From contig SPDT01000005.1 in the NCBI GenBank assembly GCA_008477525.1, positions 5,022,001 to 5,086,000 on the forward strand: 64,000 bases of DNA. The letters are read 5' to 3'. Of the stretch, positions 22,688-33,316 are shown one piece after another (position 1 is the first letter of the stretch; every line of letters begins with the position of its first letter). Both the position numbers and the translations under genes were made by a program. Below the pieces are notes generated by a model that was not told the DNA's origin, did not search any database, and saw only the letters and a program-made list of their open reading frames with translations. The DNA is from Hypomyces perniciosus (taxonomy: Eukaryota > Ascomycota > Sordariomycetes > Hypocreales > Hypocreaceae).

Positions 22688-23778
22688 ATGCCTTCTCTAT
22701 CCAAGGCCATTTTCGTGACCCTCGCGGCTCTGCAGGGTGTGGACGCCTGGGGAGTTTTGGGTCACGCTACTGTCGCTTACATTGCCCAGCACTACCTTAC
22801 TCCCAGCGCAGCATCATGGTTAGTATTACTTGGCTCGAACAGTTGTGTTGAATTAAATACTAATCGAAGAAAAGGGCTCAGACAGTTCTCGAGGATTCCT
22901 CTGACTCATTCCTCGCCAACGTTGCCTCCTGGGCCGACACTTATCGCACGACTCCTGCTGGCAAATGGTCAGCCGTGTTACATTTTATCGATGCCGAGGA
23001 CAACCCTCCCTCATCATGCAACGTCGACTATGATCGCGACTGCGGCAGTTCAGGCTGCTCCATATCCGCTTTGGCCAACTATACACAGCGAGTTGGCGAC
23101 AAACGCCTGAGCAACGCTAATATCGCCGAGGCCCTGAAGTTCCTCGTGCACTTCACCGGTGATATCACGCAGCCGCTGCACGATGAGGCCCTCGAGCTTG
23201 GCGGCAACGGGATCAAGGTTACCTTTGACGGCTTCAAAGACAACCTTCACGCTGACTGGGATACTTACATCCCCCAAAAACTGATTGGTGGCCATGCACT
23301 CTCCGATGCGCAGTCGTGGGCCAACACCTTGATCAAGGAGATCACCTCCGGCAGCTTCCAGTCCAAGGCTGCAAGCTGGGTAAAAGGCGACAATATCAGC
23401 GACGTTATTACCACGGGCACTCGCTGGGCGTCAGATGCAAACGCATTGGTTTGCACCGTCGTCATGCCCAACGGTGCTGCAGCCCTGCAGAAAGGCGATC
23501 TTTACCCGACCTACTACAACTCCGTCATCGACACCATCGAGCTCCAGATCGCCAAGGGCGGTTACCGTCTCGGCAACTGGCTCAATATGATTTATCACAA
23601 CAGGATTTCCGGGTGCACTAAGAAGACTGCCCGAGAGGTCAAGGACACGACTCCCCTCCCGGATCTGCTGGGCCGTGACCTGCTGCCGGCACCTCGTCCG
23701 ATCAGCCGTGCGGAGCTGGCCAGGGCTGCCATGAAGGGATCGTGCTGTGAGCACGGACGGGGGGAGCACGAGCACTAA
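22688..23778 (+). CDS. Secreted S1/P1-type nuclease
   Basis: Exons 22688-22818 and 22875-23778; intron 22819-22874 (GTTAGT...AAAAG, 56 bp). The product is 344 residues. The signal peptide ends before WGVLGH, so Trp would be the mature N-terminus, as in nuclease P1, where it helps bind zinc. Other zinc-site residues are visible: GHATVAYIAQ, ASWADTYR, VLHFIDAED, FLVHFTGDITQPLHDE and NLHADWD. These enzymes cut single-stranded DNA and RNA and remove 3'-phosphates outside the cell. The C-terminus beyond about residue 310 is a short basic/polar tail. An alternative acceptor a few bases later would create a stop, which supports the chosen one. It lies near another secreted phosphate-releasing enzyme (SurE-like), though 2.4 kb apart. 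Confidence 0.92.
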
Positions 23779-24571
23779 GATATTGATACCACTTTTGGGA
23801 CGGATCTTTACTCATCATGGTTTATCGGCTGAGACAGAGGATATTGGCAGACGGACCAGCGTAGTGTATTCGCTCAATGGTGTAGAAAAAAGTAAATGTG
23901 AAAATCGATAGAGAAATAACTTGCTTCATCGTCTAACCCCGTCCTGACTGATTGTGAATGTTTACCAAGATGTGAACAGTGGAAGCTTCATAAGATCATA
24001 TATGGAGCCAATACATATGGACATATGAACTCTCATCGTTCTTGTAAGCCTTTTCACTGTTATTGAAATCGTTGGCATGGTGCAAAGGATAGATATAGTT
24101 GGTTAGTTGGGAGGATGACCGAGGTATAGGCCTATAGGATGATAGGATGATGGGAGGAATAAGGGCAACGACCAAAAAAATACTATACAATTAGTTAATG
24201 TGAAAACCCTTCAATACAGGCACCGGAATTCATGATTCGATCGTCCTAGGACCTCTTAACCATAACGTAGCATGCTAGGTCAACCTAAGCGATCCGGATA
24301 ACAGGTAGAGTGCCGACCCACAACTTCGCCAGGACCCCAAGGTCGCCATGATTTTAAGTGGATGTGACTGGAGGGATAATGGTTGACTTGCCGATATATT
24401 TAAACTGTGCTCTTTGATGGTAGCCAATTAATGTCTTGGTGACGATTGATGTGATCAGTCTGTCGCTACCATCAGCGCTACTGGCAGTCCATGACCCTAT
24501 GTCAAGCTGTCTTTATCCGGAGCACCATACTCTGAAGGGAATTGTTGTGGTCCCGAATGCGGTTCCGATGA
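23779..24571. other. Intergenic, 3' flanks
   Basis: AT-rich sequence after the nuclease gene. No gene, RNA or repeat could be supported. A few short GATAGGATG-type direct repeats occur near 24130-24150. Confidence 0.5.
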
Positions 24572-25306
24572 TCATTCGAGAATATCTCTCCAGGACCGAA
24601 GAGAAATCTCCTCTTGCTGGTCTTTGAGGTCGACGGCTGGGTCGTATTCGTCGGCTGGTTTTGCGCCGTCATCTTGCGACAGATCACCATTCTGCTCAAC
24701 ATCTTCATCGTGGATCTCTCCTGCTTCAGCGGACACCGCAGTCCACGAAAAGCCACACGTATAGAAGACAGTCAATCACACCGTTCGGTTCGAAGCGCCT
24801 CCAGTCGAGGGCACCGCTCGAAGCCTTTGTCTCGACCACTGGTGCAGGGAGGCTTTCGGCAGCCTTGAGGGAAGACTGATCCGTCGCATTGGGCATGCAG
24901 AATACATCAGGATGATCGGGAGAGAACAAAAACTGGTTGTGAGACCACGAAGGTTCTAGACGCGTTTGGGTGCCTCCAAAAGGGACCATGGAATCCGGTG
25001 AGTATCAGCATGGGCTGAAGGTCCGCGGGGGGCAATGCGGCTATCCACGTCTATCACGTCGTCATGTTCCGGGCTTTGGATCCTTTCCCTCGCGTAGGCG
25101 ACGCCCGTTTCCTCTTGCTGCCGAAGCTCCTCATCCTTTATAGCGTTCCACATGCGACGACGGGCAGCCGTCTTCACAAGGTTATTGAACAGAATCGACA
25201 CTAGTGCCTTGATGAATTTTTCGTCAGGGGAAGCTCTTTGCAGCCTATCGCGAGTCTTATCGTCAAGGCTGAAGCCTCTTGGCGGAATTGTGATTTGTGT
25301 TTTCAT
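24572..25306 (-). CDS. Small unrecognised protein, three exons, one junction doubtful
   Basis: Coding character is visible on the minus strand in three pieces. The first exon (25058-25306) encodes a basic helical segment (KFIKALVSILFNNLVKTAAR). The second (24782-24932) holds FLFSPDHPDVFCMPNA. The third (24572-24720) is acidic (EIHDEDVEQNGDLSQDDGA) and ends RSWRDILE. The second intron, 24721-24781 (GTGTGA...GAAGCAG), keeps frame well. The first needs either a weak donor GTGATA at 25057 with acceptor AACCAG at 24933, giving 182 residues in frame, or a one-base frameshift near 24956-24990. A further donor GTAAGT near 25384 and acceptor TATCAG near 25320 suggest a 5'-leader intron. No domain is recognised. 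It could be a decaying gene. Confidence 0.4.
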
Positions 25307-26839
25307 CTCAGGCGAGGCTGATAAAGAAACTCCTTTCGTAAGAGTCGTACACGGCAGCTTCTCTATTTCCCACGAGTCAACTTACCGCTGGAGCAGGTTG
25401 TCGTTTGCAAAGCCAATAACACCTATTGACCGACTCCCACGCTCCTACTCAACGTGCTTCGTTGATCATTTGCATAATAGCTTACACCTCCCGGCTTACA
25501 CATCCGCGCCGTCACTTCTAGTATGCCACGCTCTCCACCAGGCGCCAACGAAGAAGGTCTGGGAATGCATCATTCATCAATACACAAATGGGAACTATTA
25601 AAGCCCATAGTATCGCTACCCCAATATTAAGAGGCGTTAGGGGGCCCAAAAAAGCATTTCAATACCAACTCCGCAAATGTCATATCGCAACCACTGGACA
25701 AACCAATCCAGATCAGAGCGGAACATTATTAAACAGATACGACACGGACTCGCCGTTGTGGGTTCTCCGAATCGCCTACAGAGAAGTGAGCATGCATATA
25801 CCGGCTGGCCATCAGGGCACTGAGCTCCGGGTGGCCACTCCCGGAGAGGAGCTTAATCTCGTTGGCCATTTGATCCAGCATTGTTGATGGATGAAGTTGA
25901 TGAGATACAAAGACGGCCGACAACACAACGGGGCCAGAAATTCTTTTAACCGCTTCATGGTTCTATTAGCCGTGCTACCGCACATCCTACCTATAAGTTC
26001 GCTTGGGTGTGGTTTGTGTGTGTGTGTGTGTGTGTGTACCATCTCGGTCAGAGGGAGGCACCAGCTGCGGCCTGAGTTATCCCTTGCCTCCTCCTTTCTT
26101 CTCCTCTTGTCTCCTGCTTCAGCCCCCCAGAATGCGGGGGGTCCGGCCCCACACCTCCGATCGTCCGTCCGGAACTCGCCTCCCCGCGATCAGTATATCC
26201 TCTAGCGTAATCTAAAGTTCTCAATCTCAATCTCGCCCTGTATAGTCGTACTTAAAGAACTACGGATCAATTTGTTAGTCTCCGAGCGACATTTACGCCT
26301 GGGACAAGTCCAGACAGAGATATCAATACGATCTATACGTTGTCTACCGCCAAGATATGTGAGCTGTACACTGGTATCAGCCTCGTAAACCAGCCAGCTT
26401 GATTGCATTCGTTGATTAGTCGGTCGAATATGACAGTCCACACCCTCCACAACGACTGCATCATGCTATGCTACCCCTTCGTCAAATCTAATTCGTGCGG
26501 CTGGCCAGCCTATGGGCACTTTTGCCAACCGTGAATATTTTGAATAAATCCTCCAAGCATCGCCGCTTTAAGGGAAAACATCTCTTGAGCTACTCACGAA
26601 TTACTACTTTTGTATTTGCACAATTTCGCCTTGGGCATAATTGTGGTCTGCCTTCCCCCGTACCAGACGGTCAGCCATTTCGGTAACGTACGAGACCTCG
26701 CAAGCCAGTCACGAGACTCACATCCGTTTCGAAAACGATTATTCATGAGATCTAGATTGCCTATTTATCCTCACTTCTACCTGAATGTAGCTATTCGTCG
26801 AAAGTCTTGAGCTCACCAATGGTCCCCTAGAGGCATGGT
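25307..26839. other. Intergenic region with a TG microsatellite
   Basis: The 5' part probably holds the leader of the small minus-strand gene. The rest shows no gene. The (TG)n run at 26015-26037 is listed separately. Confidence 0.5.
26015..26037. repeat. (TG)n microsatellite
   Basis: Uninterrupted alternating TG for 23 bases, directly visible. Confidence 0.95.
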
Positions 26840-28165
26840 TCAGAAGAACTGATTTTTGGGCCTTGGAAGGCCAAGATGCTCCCGCAGTGTAGTTCCCTCA
26901 TAGTCGTCTCGGAAGATTCCCCGACGCTGCAACTCCGGTACCAGCTTTTCGACTACATCATCTAACCCTTGTGGCAGGTACGGGAAGCAGACAGTGAAAC
27001 CATCAGAAGCTTCTTCCTTGAGCCACGTCTCCAACTCCTCAGCAATGGTCTCCGCCGTCCCGACAAATGCAAGGCCCGAGTATCCGCCTAACCGCTGCGC
27101 CAGCTGCTTCACTGTCAAGCCTTCCTTGTGAGCAAGCTTTACTACTCCCTCCCGGCTCGTTTTGCTGGCGTTTGTTTCTGGCAGCTCAGATGGTAGCGGT
27201 CCATCCGGATCAAATCCTGAAGCGTCGGTCCCGAGCGCAACCGACAAGGATGCAATGGCGCTGTCATAGTGTACAAGACTATCGAGCTTGAGCCTCTTTT
27301 CTTTTGCATCCTGAACGCTGTCGCCGACAATAACCAACGCAGCTGGGAGAATCTTGATATGCTCCTTTTTCCGGCCCGCCGCAACAGCCCGCCCCTTAAT
27401 ATCTGCATAAAGGGCCTTTGCAGATTCTAAATCCCTTGGCGAACAAAAAACAACCTCAGCCGTCTCAGCAGCTAACTGTCGTCCTGGCTCTGACTGTCCC
27501 GCTTGCACGATCACAGGCCAGCCTTGCACTGGGCGCGCGATGTTCAACGGACCCTTGACCTGGAGATCTTGTCCCTTGTGGTTGAGCGTATGCACCTTCT
27601 CAGGATCAAAGAAAACCCCGCTCTCTTGGTTCCTAACGAAGGCGTCATCCGCAAAGCTATCCCAAAGCCCCGTCACGACATCATAAAACTCCCTAGCGCG
27701 CTTATACCGATCTGAGTGCTCCATGTGCTCATCGCGGCCGAAATTCTTGGAACTCTCCGGGTTGCCTGTGGTGACAATGTTCCATGCTGCTCGGCCACCA
27801 CTGAGATGGTCGAGCGAGGCGAAGCGCCGGGCGATGTGATACGGCTCATCATAGGTTGTCGAAGCTGTGGCAGCTAGTCCAATCTTTTCGGTGACCACTG
27901 AGAGGGCTGACAGCAATGTGAAGGGCTCAAAGGACGTGACTGTTTGGCTGCGCTTGAGGGCGTCGATGGGCATATTAAGAACGGCGAGATGGTCAGCCAT
28001 AAAGAACGCATCGAACTTGGCAGACTCGAGTTTCTGGATAAAAGACTTGAGGTGGGCGAGGTTGAAATTGGCGTCAGGGAATGCTCCAGGATAGCGCCAG
28101 GCGCCAGTATGGAGGCTGACGGGCCGCATGAACGCGGTAAGATGGAGTTTCCTTGAGTCGGACAT
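26840..28165 (-). CDS. FMN-dependent monooxygenase, NtaA/SnaA/DszA type
   Basis: A 441-residue intronless frame of the bacterial-luciferase-like fold, closest by motif to the nitrilotriacetate/dibenzothiophene-sulfone monooxygenase group. Typical segments are FMRPVSLHTGAWRYPGA at the N-terminus, FDAFFMADHLAVLN, EPFTLLSALSVVTEKIGLAATASTTYDEPYH, LDHLSGGRAAWNIVTTGNP and PVIVQAGQSEPGRQLAAETAE. These enzymes use FMNH2 from a partner reductase to oxidise C-N or C-S compounds. No reductase gene is adjacent. Lack of introns beside multi-intron neighbours and a bacterial-type family leave open an origin by transfer, although such genes are common in filamentous fungi. Cytosolic; no signal peptide. Substrate unknown. 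Confidence 0.88.
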   Translation of the reverse strand: MSDSRKLHLTAFMRPVSLHTGAWRYPGAFPDANFNLAHLKSFIQKLESAKFDAFFMADHLAVLNMPIDALKRSQTVTSFEPFTLLSALSVVTEKIGLAATASTTYDEPYHIARRFASLDHLSGGRAAWNIVTTGNPESSKNFGRDEHMEHSDRYKRAREFYDVVTGLWDSFADDAFVRNQESGVFFDPEKVHTLNHKGQDLQVKGPLNIARPVQGWPVIVQAGQSEPGRQLAAETAEVVFCSPRDLESAKALYADIKGRAVAAGRKKEHIKILPAALVIVGDSVQDAKEKRLKLDSLVHYDSAIASLSVALGTDASGFDPDGPLPSELPETNASKTSREGVVKLAHKEGLTVKQLAQRLGGYSGLAFVGTAETIAEELETWLKEEASDGFTVCFPYLPQGLDDVVEKLVPELQRRGIFRDDYEGTTLREHLGLPRPKNQFF

Positions 28166-29396
28166 TTTGCGTTTATTCCAATTAAGAACACTTGAATTAA
28201 ATGACTTTCTGGTTATCTTGGAAGCAAAAACATTTTGAGAGACCGTGATTGTGGTTCATAATATAGGTTGGAGGCTGTATTAGATGACAAATGTCCGAAA
28301 TCACGACATCGATGGATGCGGGGCTGTTGACCATTCAGAGAGAGGTTCTGACAAACCAACATCTGACGTCTCCCGGGGCCAGGCACATGTGGCCTTTTAG
28401 ATAGTTATAGGCTGTTCGATGGTGAATCTGATGAAATGGAGAACGTAGAACTGAACAACTTGGCCTCGGTTTGCCCGGGGCCGCGGTAATGATGAGTTCT
28501 TGAGAAGTCGAAAGTTTGCAACTTACACACCCTCGGTCCAATAGCTTTCGGTGTCATATTGGCCCCTCAAGTCGTAAATATCGTATATGTGACCACCATT
28601 GATTTATAAGCTAGCAAAACTTAGTAGTAGCTTGCTGTTTTTACTCAGGTCTCTCAACAAGAATCCTACTGAGGACTGCTAGTTGCATTCCTTCATTTCC
28701 TATAGTATAGCATGAACCCTTGACACACACACGCTAATATAAATTATAAACTTAGCTCTTTGTATTATTATATCTTCATACAGACTACTCCGTATACTCC
28801 GCATATCAACATCCGCAGCCCAGGAATGCAGGATTTGATATTCTCTACAAAATGTCAACCTGCGTATATCTGCCGCCGTAGAAACTCTGCTTCACAACAC
28901 AAGCATCAAGAATAGCCTCAATACTGTTGTAACCTCTTCCAGCAAGCCCTCGTCACAAATGCAATCCAGAAATCGCCAGGAAGCCTCTTCTTAGCCGTCG
29001 CAAGCAAGCTGGGGTCGGGAAGTTGATGGGGAAGAAGGTTGTTGTGTACTAAACTAAAACTATCTGCTTGTCTTTTATAACTAACGCTTAACACAGCAGC
29101 TACTGTATTAGGCTATAGTTCTGCATTAGGTAAAGCAAAAAATGGAAAATAAATGTGCGTGGGATACATATGCAAGTGAGTCCGGCGAAAATAGGCCATA
29201 TCTATAGGTTGCTAACAGACCAGCAAGCATTGCAGTAATCCAAGGCACGCTGTCTGTATTAAAGCTTGCCAATTTACCTACTTGTTAGATGAACAAGATG
29301 TGATAACCTTTGCATAAACTGTTAGCATACTGCAAACTGGGGACTTAGATAATAAATACTTACACCAGACACTGTATTTGCCGCTAGGTGCGCTAT
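28166..29396. other. AT-rich intergenic region with a gene remnant
   Basis: Apart from the remnant listed at 28845-29055, I see no gene. A TACTCCGTA nonamer occurs at 28786-28794, followed by a near copy. Splice-like signals (GTTAGT, TTTTAG) between 29055 and 29120 may belong to the same decayed gene. Confidence 0.45.
28845..29055 (-). pseudogene. Frameshifted C-terminal remnant of an unidentified protein
   Basis: Two overlapping minus-strand frames look protein-like. One contains LATAKKRLPGDFWIAFVTRA and stops at 28918. The other continues as GYNSIEAILDACVVKQSFYG and stops at 28845. Joining them needs a one-base shift, and no GT-AG intron of suitable length lies between. Together they would form about 60 residues of a C-terminus. 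No start codon or complete upstream part is visible. Family not recognised. It could also be a chance arrangement. Confidence 0.3.
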
Positions 29397-32372
29397 TCAA
29401 TTTGCAAAATTGGCGATAACACCATTCCAAGCAACATTAGGAAAGTCAACACCACCCGTCGGGTTACGCGACCAGCTCCAGTTGTCGATAAGAAATGCTA
29501 TGCGGTGTGCAATATCACTATTGCCGCCGCCGTGGACACGTTCCTGGACAATGGCGCTGGGATGGGCCATAAGGTACGCAACCAAGCCGGAGATGACTCC
29601 TGTCGACAAAGATGTACCACTACTCGTTTCATAGTGTCCGGAAACAGAGTCCGCAGTAATCACATTGGAGCCCATGGCGTATGCTGACAGACATACTGAT
29701 ATCGAGTTTGCAAGGTCGCATTTTGCAGTAAAAGCGTCTCGTTTTCCATTTTTATCCACCGAGCCAACAGTAATAATACCGTCAATTCTCGATGAATATA
29801 GGGCAGGGACATACTCATTCAATAGCCCAGCCCCTCCAGGTTGTTCACCATCATTCCCAGCCGCGCAGACAGGAATAGCACCAATATTAATAAAATCTCG
29901 CATAGCTTCCGCTAGCCAGTAATCCTGGGAAAGACGGCCATGAGAGGACGGACCCCAGGACATATTAATAACGGCCTTTCCTTGTCTACCCTTTGCGATA
30001 ATGTCGTTATATGCTTCCTTTAAAGCTTTCATAACGTTATCTTCCCCACTGTACTTATAGGCAACACTAATTAAAGTGGCAAACGATGCAACGCCTAGAA
30101 GCTTGCCCACTGCCAGTCCAGCCACTGCCGTGCCGTGGGTTCGTTCAGGGATATAGTTGCCAATAACAATCTCGGGGTCCTTTTGGATACGTTGAAATTC
30201 CGGGTGGTCATATTGCACACCGTCATCAATAACGTAAATGAAGATGTCTTTCCCTGCATCGGCCTCAAATACATAGTCAAAGCCGTCAGTGAAGTCCTCT
30301 CTAAACCATTTCTGAGACAGTGAGTGTAAATGGCCGATGTCTCGGTCAAAAAGTCCATCCCGGCCAGTTAACTTGGTTGAGGGTATAGTGCTGCCGTCAA
30401 GGGCAGTGCCCCTTGCCGGCGCAGTCCGTTTTTCAATAACCAGTCTTGGATTTAGATTCTCAGCCTTCTCATGGATAGGCTTTTGGAGTTTTTTTGGCGT
30501 TACCGAGAAGACTATAGGGTTCTTTCGCACTTTGTCCAATTCCTTGTCATCCAGGCTCGCCACCCGTGCAATTGCAAACGGACTGTTAATGACTTTATCT
30601 TCGGAAGCGGTAGACAACTTGTCGGTGAAGGCCTGGAATTCACTTTCTGAGATGCCGTTTGCTGCGACGATCAAGTATGGGGTCGCCGTGGCAGAAGCAG
30701 AGCTGATTGTGGTAGAAGAAGAAGTAACTGTTATATGAGATGGCGATGCCGGTGTAGTTATTGGTTGACCAGTGCTTTCCGAAGGATGTAGATGAAGGAA
30801 TATAAGAGCTAGAAGCGCAACTTATACCAAATAATAAAGTCAGCCCCTGATTTATCTTATCGTCAAGAGACCAAGATATACTTACACAGGCCTTGACCAG
30901 CTGCTATAACCACAAGAGTAGTGCCGGTGAGTATGCCAATGGCAGAGTTCTATCAGATTTATGGTTAGTTGCAAATTATAGGATATATTGCAGGCAGCTT
31001 ACCGCTTTGCCTACGGCTTGTAAGTCCCTGGCTATATTTAGAAGCGGTGTAGTTGACTCGGCAATAGAACGCAGATCGTCTTCTATCGCGTTTTGTACGT
31101 TTCTAATAAAGTCGAGGGGAATATCAAAAGCATGCTGTGCATTTTCCAGAGTAGGCGCATCAATAAAAGGGTTACCCTGGCCTGGCCGTATAACGTCTCT
31201 GCTGGCTGCACGAGAATAAATTATACCTCCATTCTCTGCTGCCTGCTCTATATGTCAGATATCAGGTTAGGGATAAAGCTATAAAATAAAAGTAGATAGG
31301 CAAGACTGTACCTAAAGAATGCTGTAGTCCAGAATACCGTCTTTCGATAGCTGTTAATCCATTTTTCAGCTCTGTAAGCGTTATAGTTTGGCTTTGCCTC
31401 TTAATAACCATCGTTTCTTATGATTACCGTTTTGCTGATTTGCCCACCGCTGAATAAGGTTTTTATCTTAGGTAGTAAGTGTCTGCAACTCAAATAAGGT
31501 GTTATTGTACTGCAGTACAACCTCTGTAAGTTGATCTAAAGTCGAGTCGCTCCATGTAATATCCTCATAAACCTGTAGCCTATTATCTTTACCGCAAAGT
31601 TCATTAGGCGCGCCAGCACAAACAGTACTGCAGTCGCTATCTGAAGCCTTATTGTTAGTGTGGAGGGTATTTCCAAAATAGCATTGCGAGCCGACTTCGA
31701 CGCCAGCATAGCGTAGATGTTGTTGCTTCGCTAATGCCACACATTTCTTAACTGTTATGCCTGTTGAACTTGTATCGCTTTTGTTGCCAACAACTAATGC
31801 ATGGGAACCGGCAGTATCAACGAAGCATCCTTTATACTTAAAGTTGCCATCCTGTTGTACGATTGTAGGCTTAACAGGCACACCCGATGTGGTTGTTGCA
31901 GGTTGTTCTGATGTTCTTGTTGCTGTCGTCCCTGTTGTTGTTGTGATTTGTCTTGTTGTTGTAGATTGAGGGGTACCACTGGCGGCACATGTAGATGCTC
32001 CAGTTGTGCAAGTCTCGCTGCCCGGACAGGCAAGGCATAAATCGCCAACAGCACAGAGGATAGCGGCGTTATCGCAGCATACTGTACCGGGCTTATAGCA
32101 GTTGCCGTGGCTAGAAAAATGTTAGCGATAAAAGCAAGTAAATAAACTTAGGAACGGTTAAACGCACCAGCAAACACCGTCATTCTGGCACTTTACTGCT
32201 TGGAATGTGCTTGGATTGAGTGCACACCAAGTCTGGTCTTCCGGTGCGCATGTAAGAGTGCCCTCGAACGCAATGCAAACTTCTCCCGTCGGGCAGATCG
32301 CTTCGCAAATCTGAGATTTACAGAGCCAGCCGGCCGGGCAGGAAGGGTCTTCGGATATCCCTCGCTTAGGCA
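29397..32372 (-). CDS. Composite Cys-rich / WSC / transmembrane / subtilisin (S8) protein, 5' end unresolved
   Basis: Seven exons (minus strand): 32168-32372, 31519-32110, 31428-31449, 31312-31371, 31003-31247, 30886-30949 and 29397-30820. Each junction keeps frame, giving 870 codons including the stop. Order: a Cys-rich region (GVCCHGNCYKPGTVCCDN), a Ser/Thr linker, a WSC domain (YKGCFVDT ... ELCGKDNRLQVYE), about 110 helical residues, a hydrophobic segment (LVVIAAGQGLFALLALIF), a second Ser/Thr linker, an I9-like propeptide region, then an S8 domain. The triad is complete: Asp in YVIDDGV (30225-30227), His in RTHGTAVAG (30135-30137), Ser in SSGTSLSTG (29610-29612), with oxyanion Asn in AAGND. 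Codons are more AT-rich than in nearby housekeeping genes. Start codon and signal peptide were not found. It could alternatively be two genes, splitting at the TAA 31468-31470. Confidence 0.65.
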
Positions 32373-32554
32373 CTATATTGCTGATTTTGTACTAGTCGTT
32401 ATAACAGTGGCTGGATGATCACAGGCGGGCTATCTTGACATCCAAAGTGATAGGCCTATGTACTATTCCGGGACATGAAAGTTCACTGGATCTGACTTTA
32501 TGGAAGAGACTCTTGGTCCATTCCACAGCTACCTATGAACAAATGGAAGTATTG

Positions 32555-33316
32555 CTATTCTAGTAGTGGTGTAGATGGATTGGGATATGGCCCCCAGAGG
32601 TATAGTTTCCAGAGGTACAACTCCTTTACCATATTCGGCACATCTGATAATCGACGTTGGCCACGCGGATATTTTCCTAATGGCTGCCAATCGTCGTCCA
32701 GCATGGCTACCTGATCCCTGAGTCTGCGAAACTTGGCCAGTGTTTTGGCCGAGCTATTATCTGTCATCATGATCAACTCTACACTGCCAAGTCCCTCATT
32801 TTGAAGAATTTGGAGCCACAGCTCATGTCGCCATCTCTGTTCAAATTCCGGGCCAAACACAGGCATAACTTGGTTCGTCCATAAACGCTCCCATCGCTCG
32901 TTGGTCAGGATACCCTGAAGTGTATGTTGGTCTTGGAGATGGTATGCGGAGTAATCGTCCTCGTAAATGATATCGCTCATTATTTTCAAACCCTCATCGG
33001 GGATACAGGCCCTAATAAAGTCCACCCTTGTTCCCAATGTCAGGATTGGCCGATACCCGGGGACGTCCAAGATTGAGGTGATGGTGTCACCAAATAGTTC
33101 ACCATATATGATGTACTGGAGCATGGAACAATGCGTGCCCATAGGACCGGGTTCTGACATTTCGCCTCCAAAGAAAGTATTATCTGGGGTCCAGCAATCC
33201 GGACTGAAGTACCATAAGGCACGACAGGTAAATGCCAAGTCGATGAAGTCTTCAAGGTTGTGGAGATAAGATGGCAACAGTTCAAGAATATCAACCGGAA
33301 GATCAGTGAGAATCAT
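32555..33316 (-). CDS. F-box-like protein
   Basis: A 253-residue intronless frame. The N-terminus has the F-box pattern LTDLPVDILELLPSYLHNLEDFIDLAFTCRALW (shown here only in part as LPVDILELLPSYL), which would bind Skp1 in an SCF ubiquitin ligase. The rest is Trp-rich and helical without LRR or WD repeats, like many lineage-specific fungal F-box proteins. The substrate is unknown. It lies head-to-tail with the WSC-subtilase gene, 182 bp apart. The start ATG at 33316 is the first of the frame. Confidence 0.75.
   Translation of the reverse strand: MILTDLPVDILELLPSYLHNLEDFIDLAFTCRALWYFSPDCWTPDNTFFGGEMSEPGPMGTHCSMLQYIIYGELFGDTITSILDVPGYRPILTLGTRVDFIRACIPDEGLKIMSDIIYEDDYSAYHLQDQHTLQGILTNERWERLWTNQVMPVFGPEFEQRWRHELWLQILQNEGLGSVELIMMTDNSSAKTLAKFRRLRDQVAMLDDDWQPLGKYPRGQRRLSDVPNMVKELYLWKLYLWGPYPNPSTPLLE

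Noticed and set aside
23051..23295. Minus-strand frame inside the S1/P1 nuclease gene
   Set aside because: It is the antisense shadow of the nuclease exon, whose zinc-ligand motifs prove the plus strand.
29397..30674. Starting the subtilase at the TTG near 30674
   Set aside because: TTG is not a plausible eukaryotic start here. The frame is open upstream, and a good GTAAGT/TATAAG intron connects it to earlier exons.
31468..31881. WSC domain as a separate short gene ending at 31468
   Set aside because: The frame remains protein-like after the stop and two phase-perfect introns link it to the downstream protease exons, so a single gene is preferred, although not proven.
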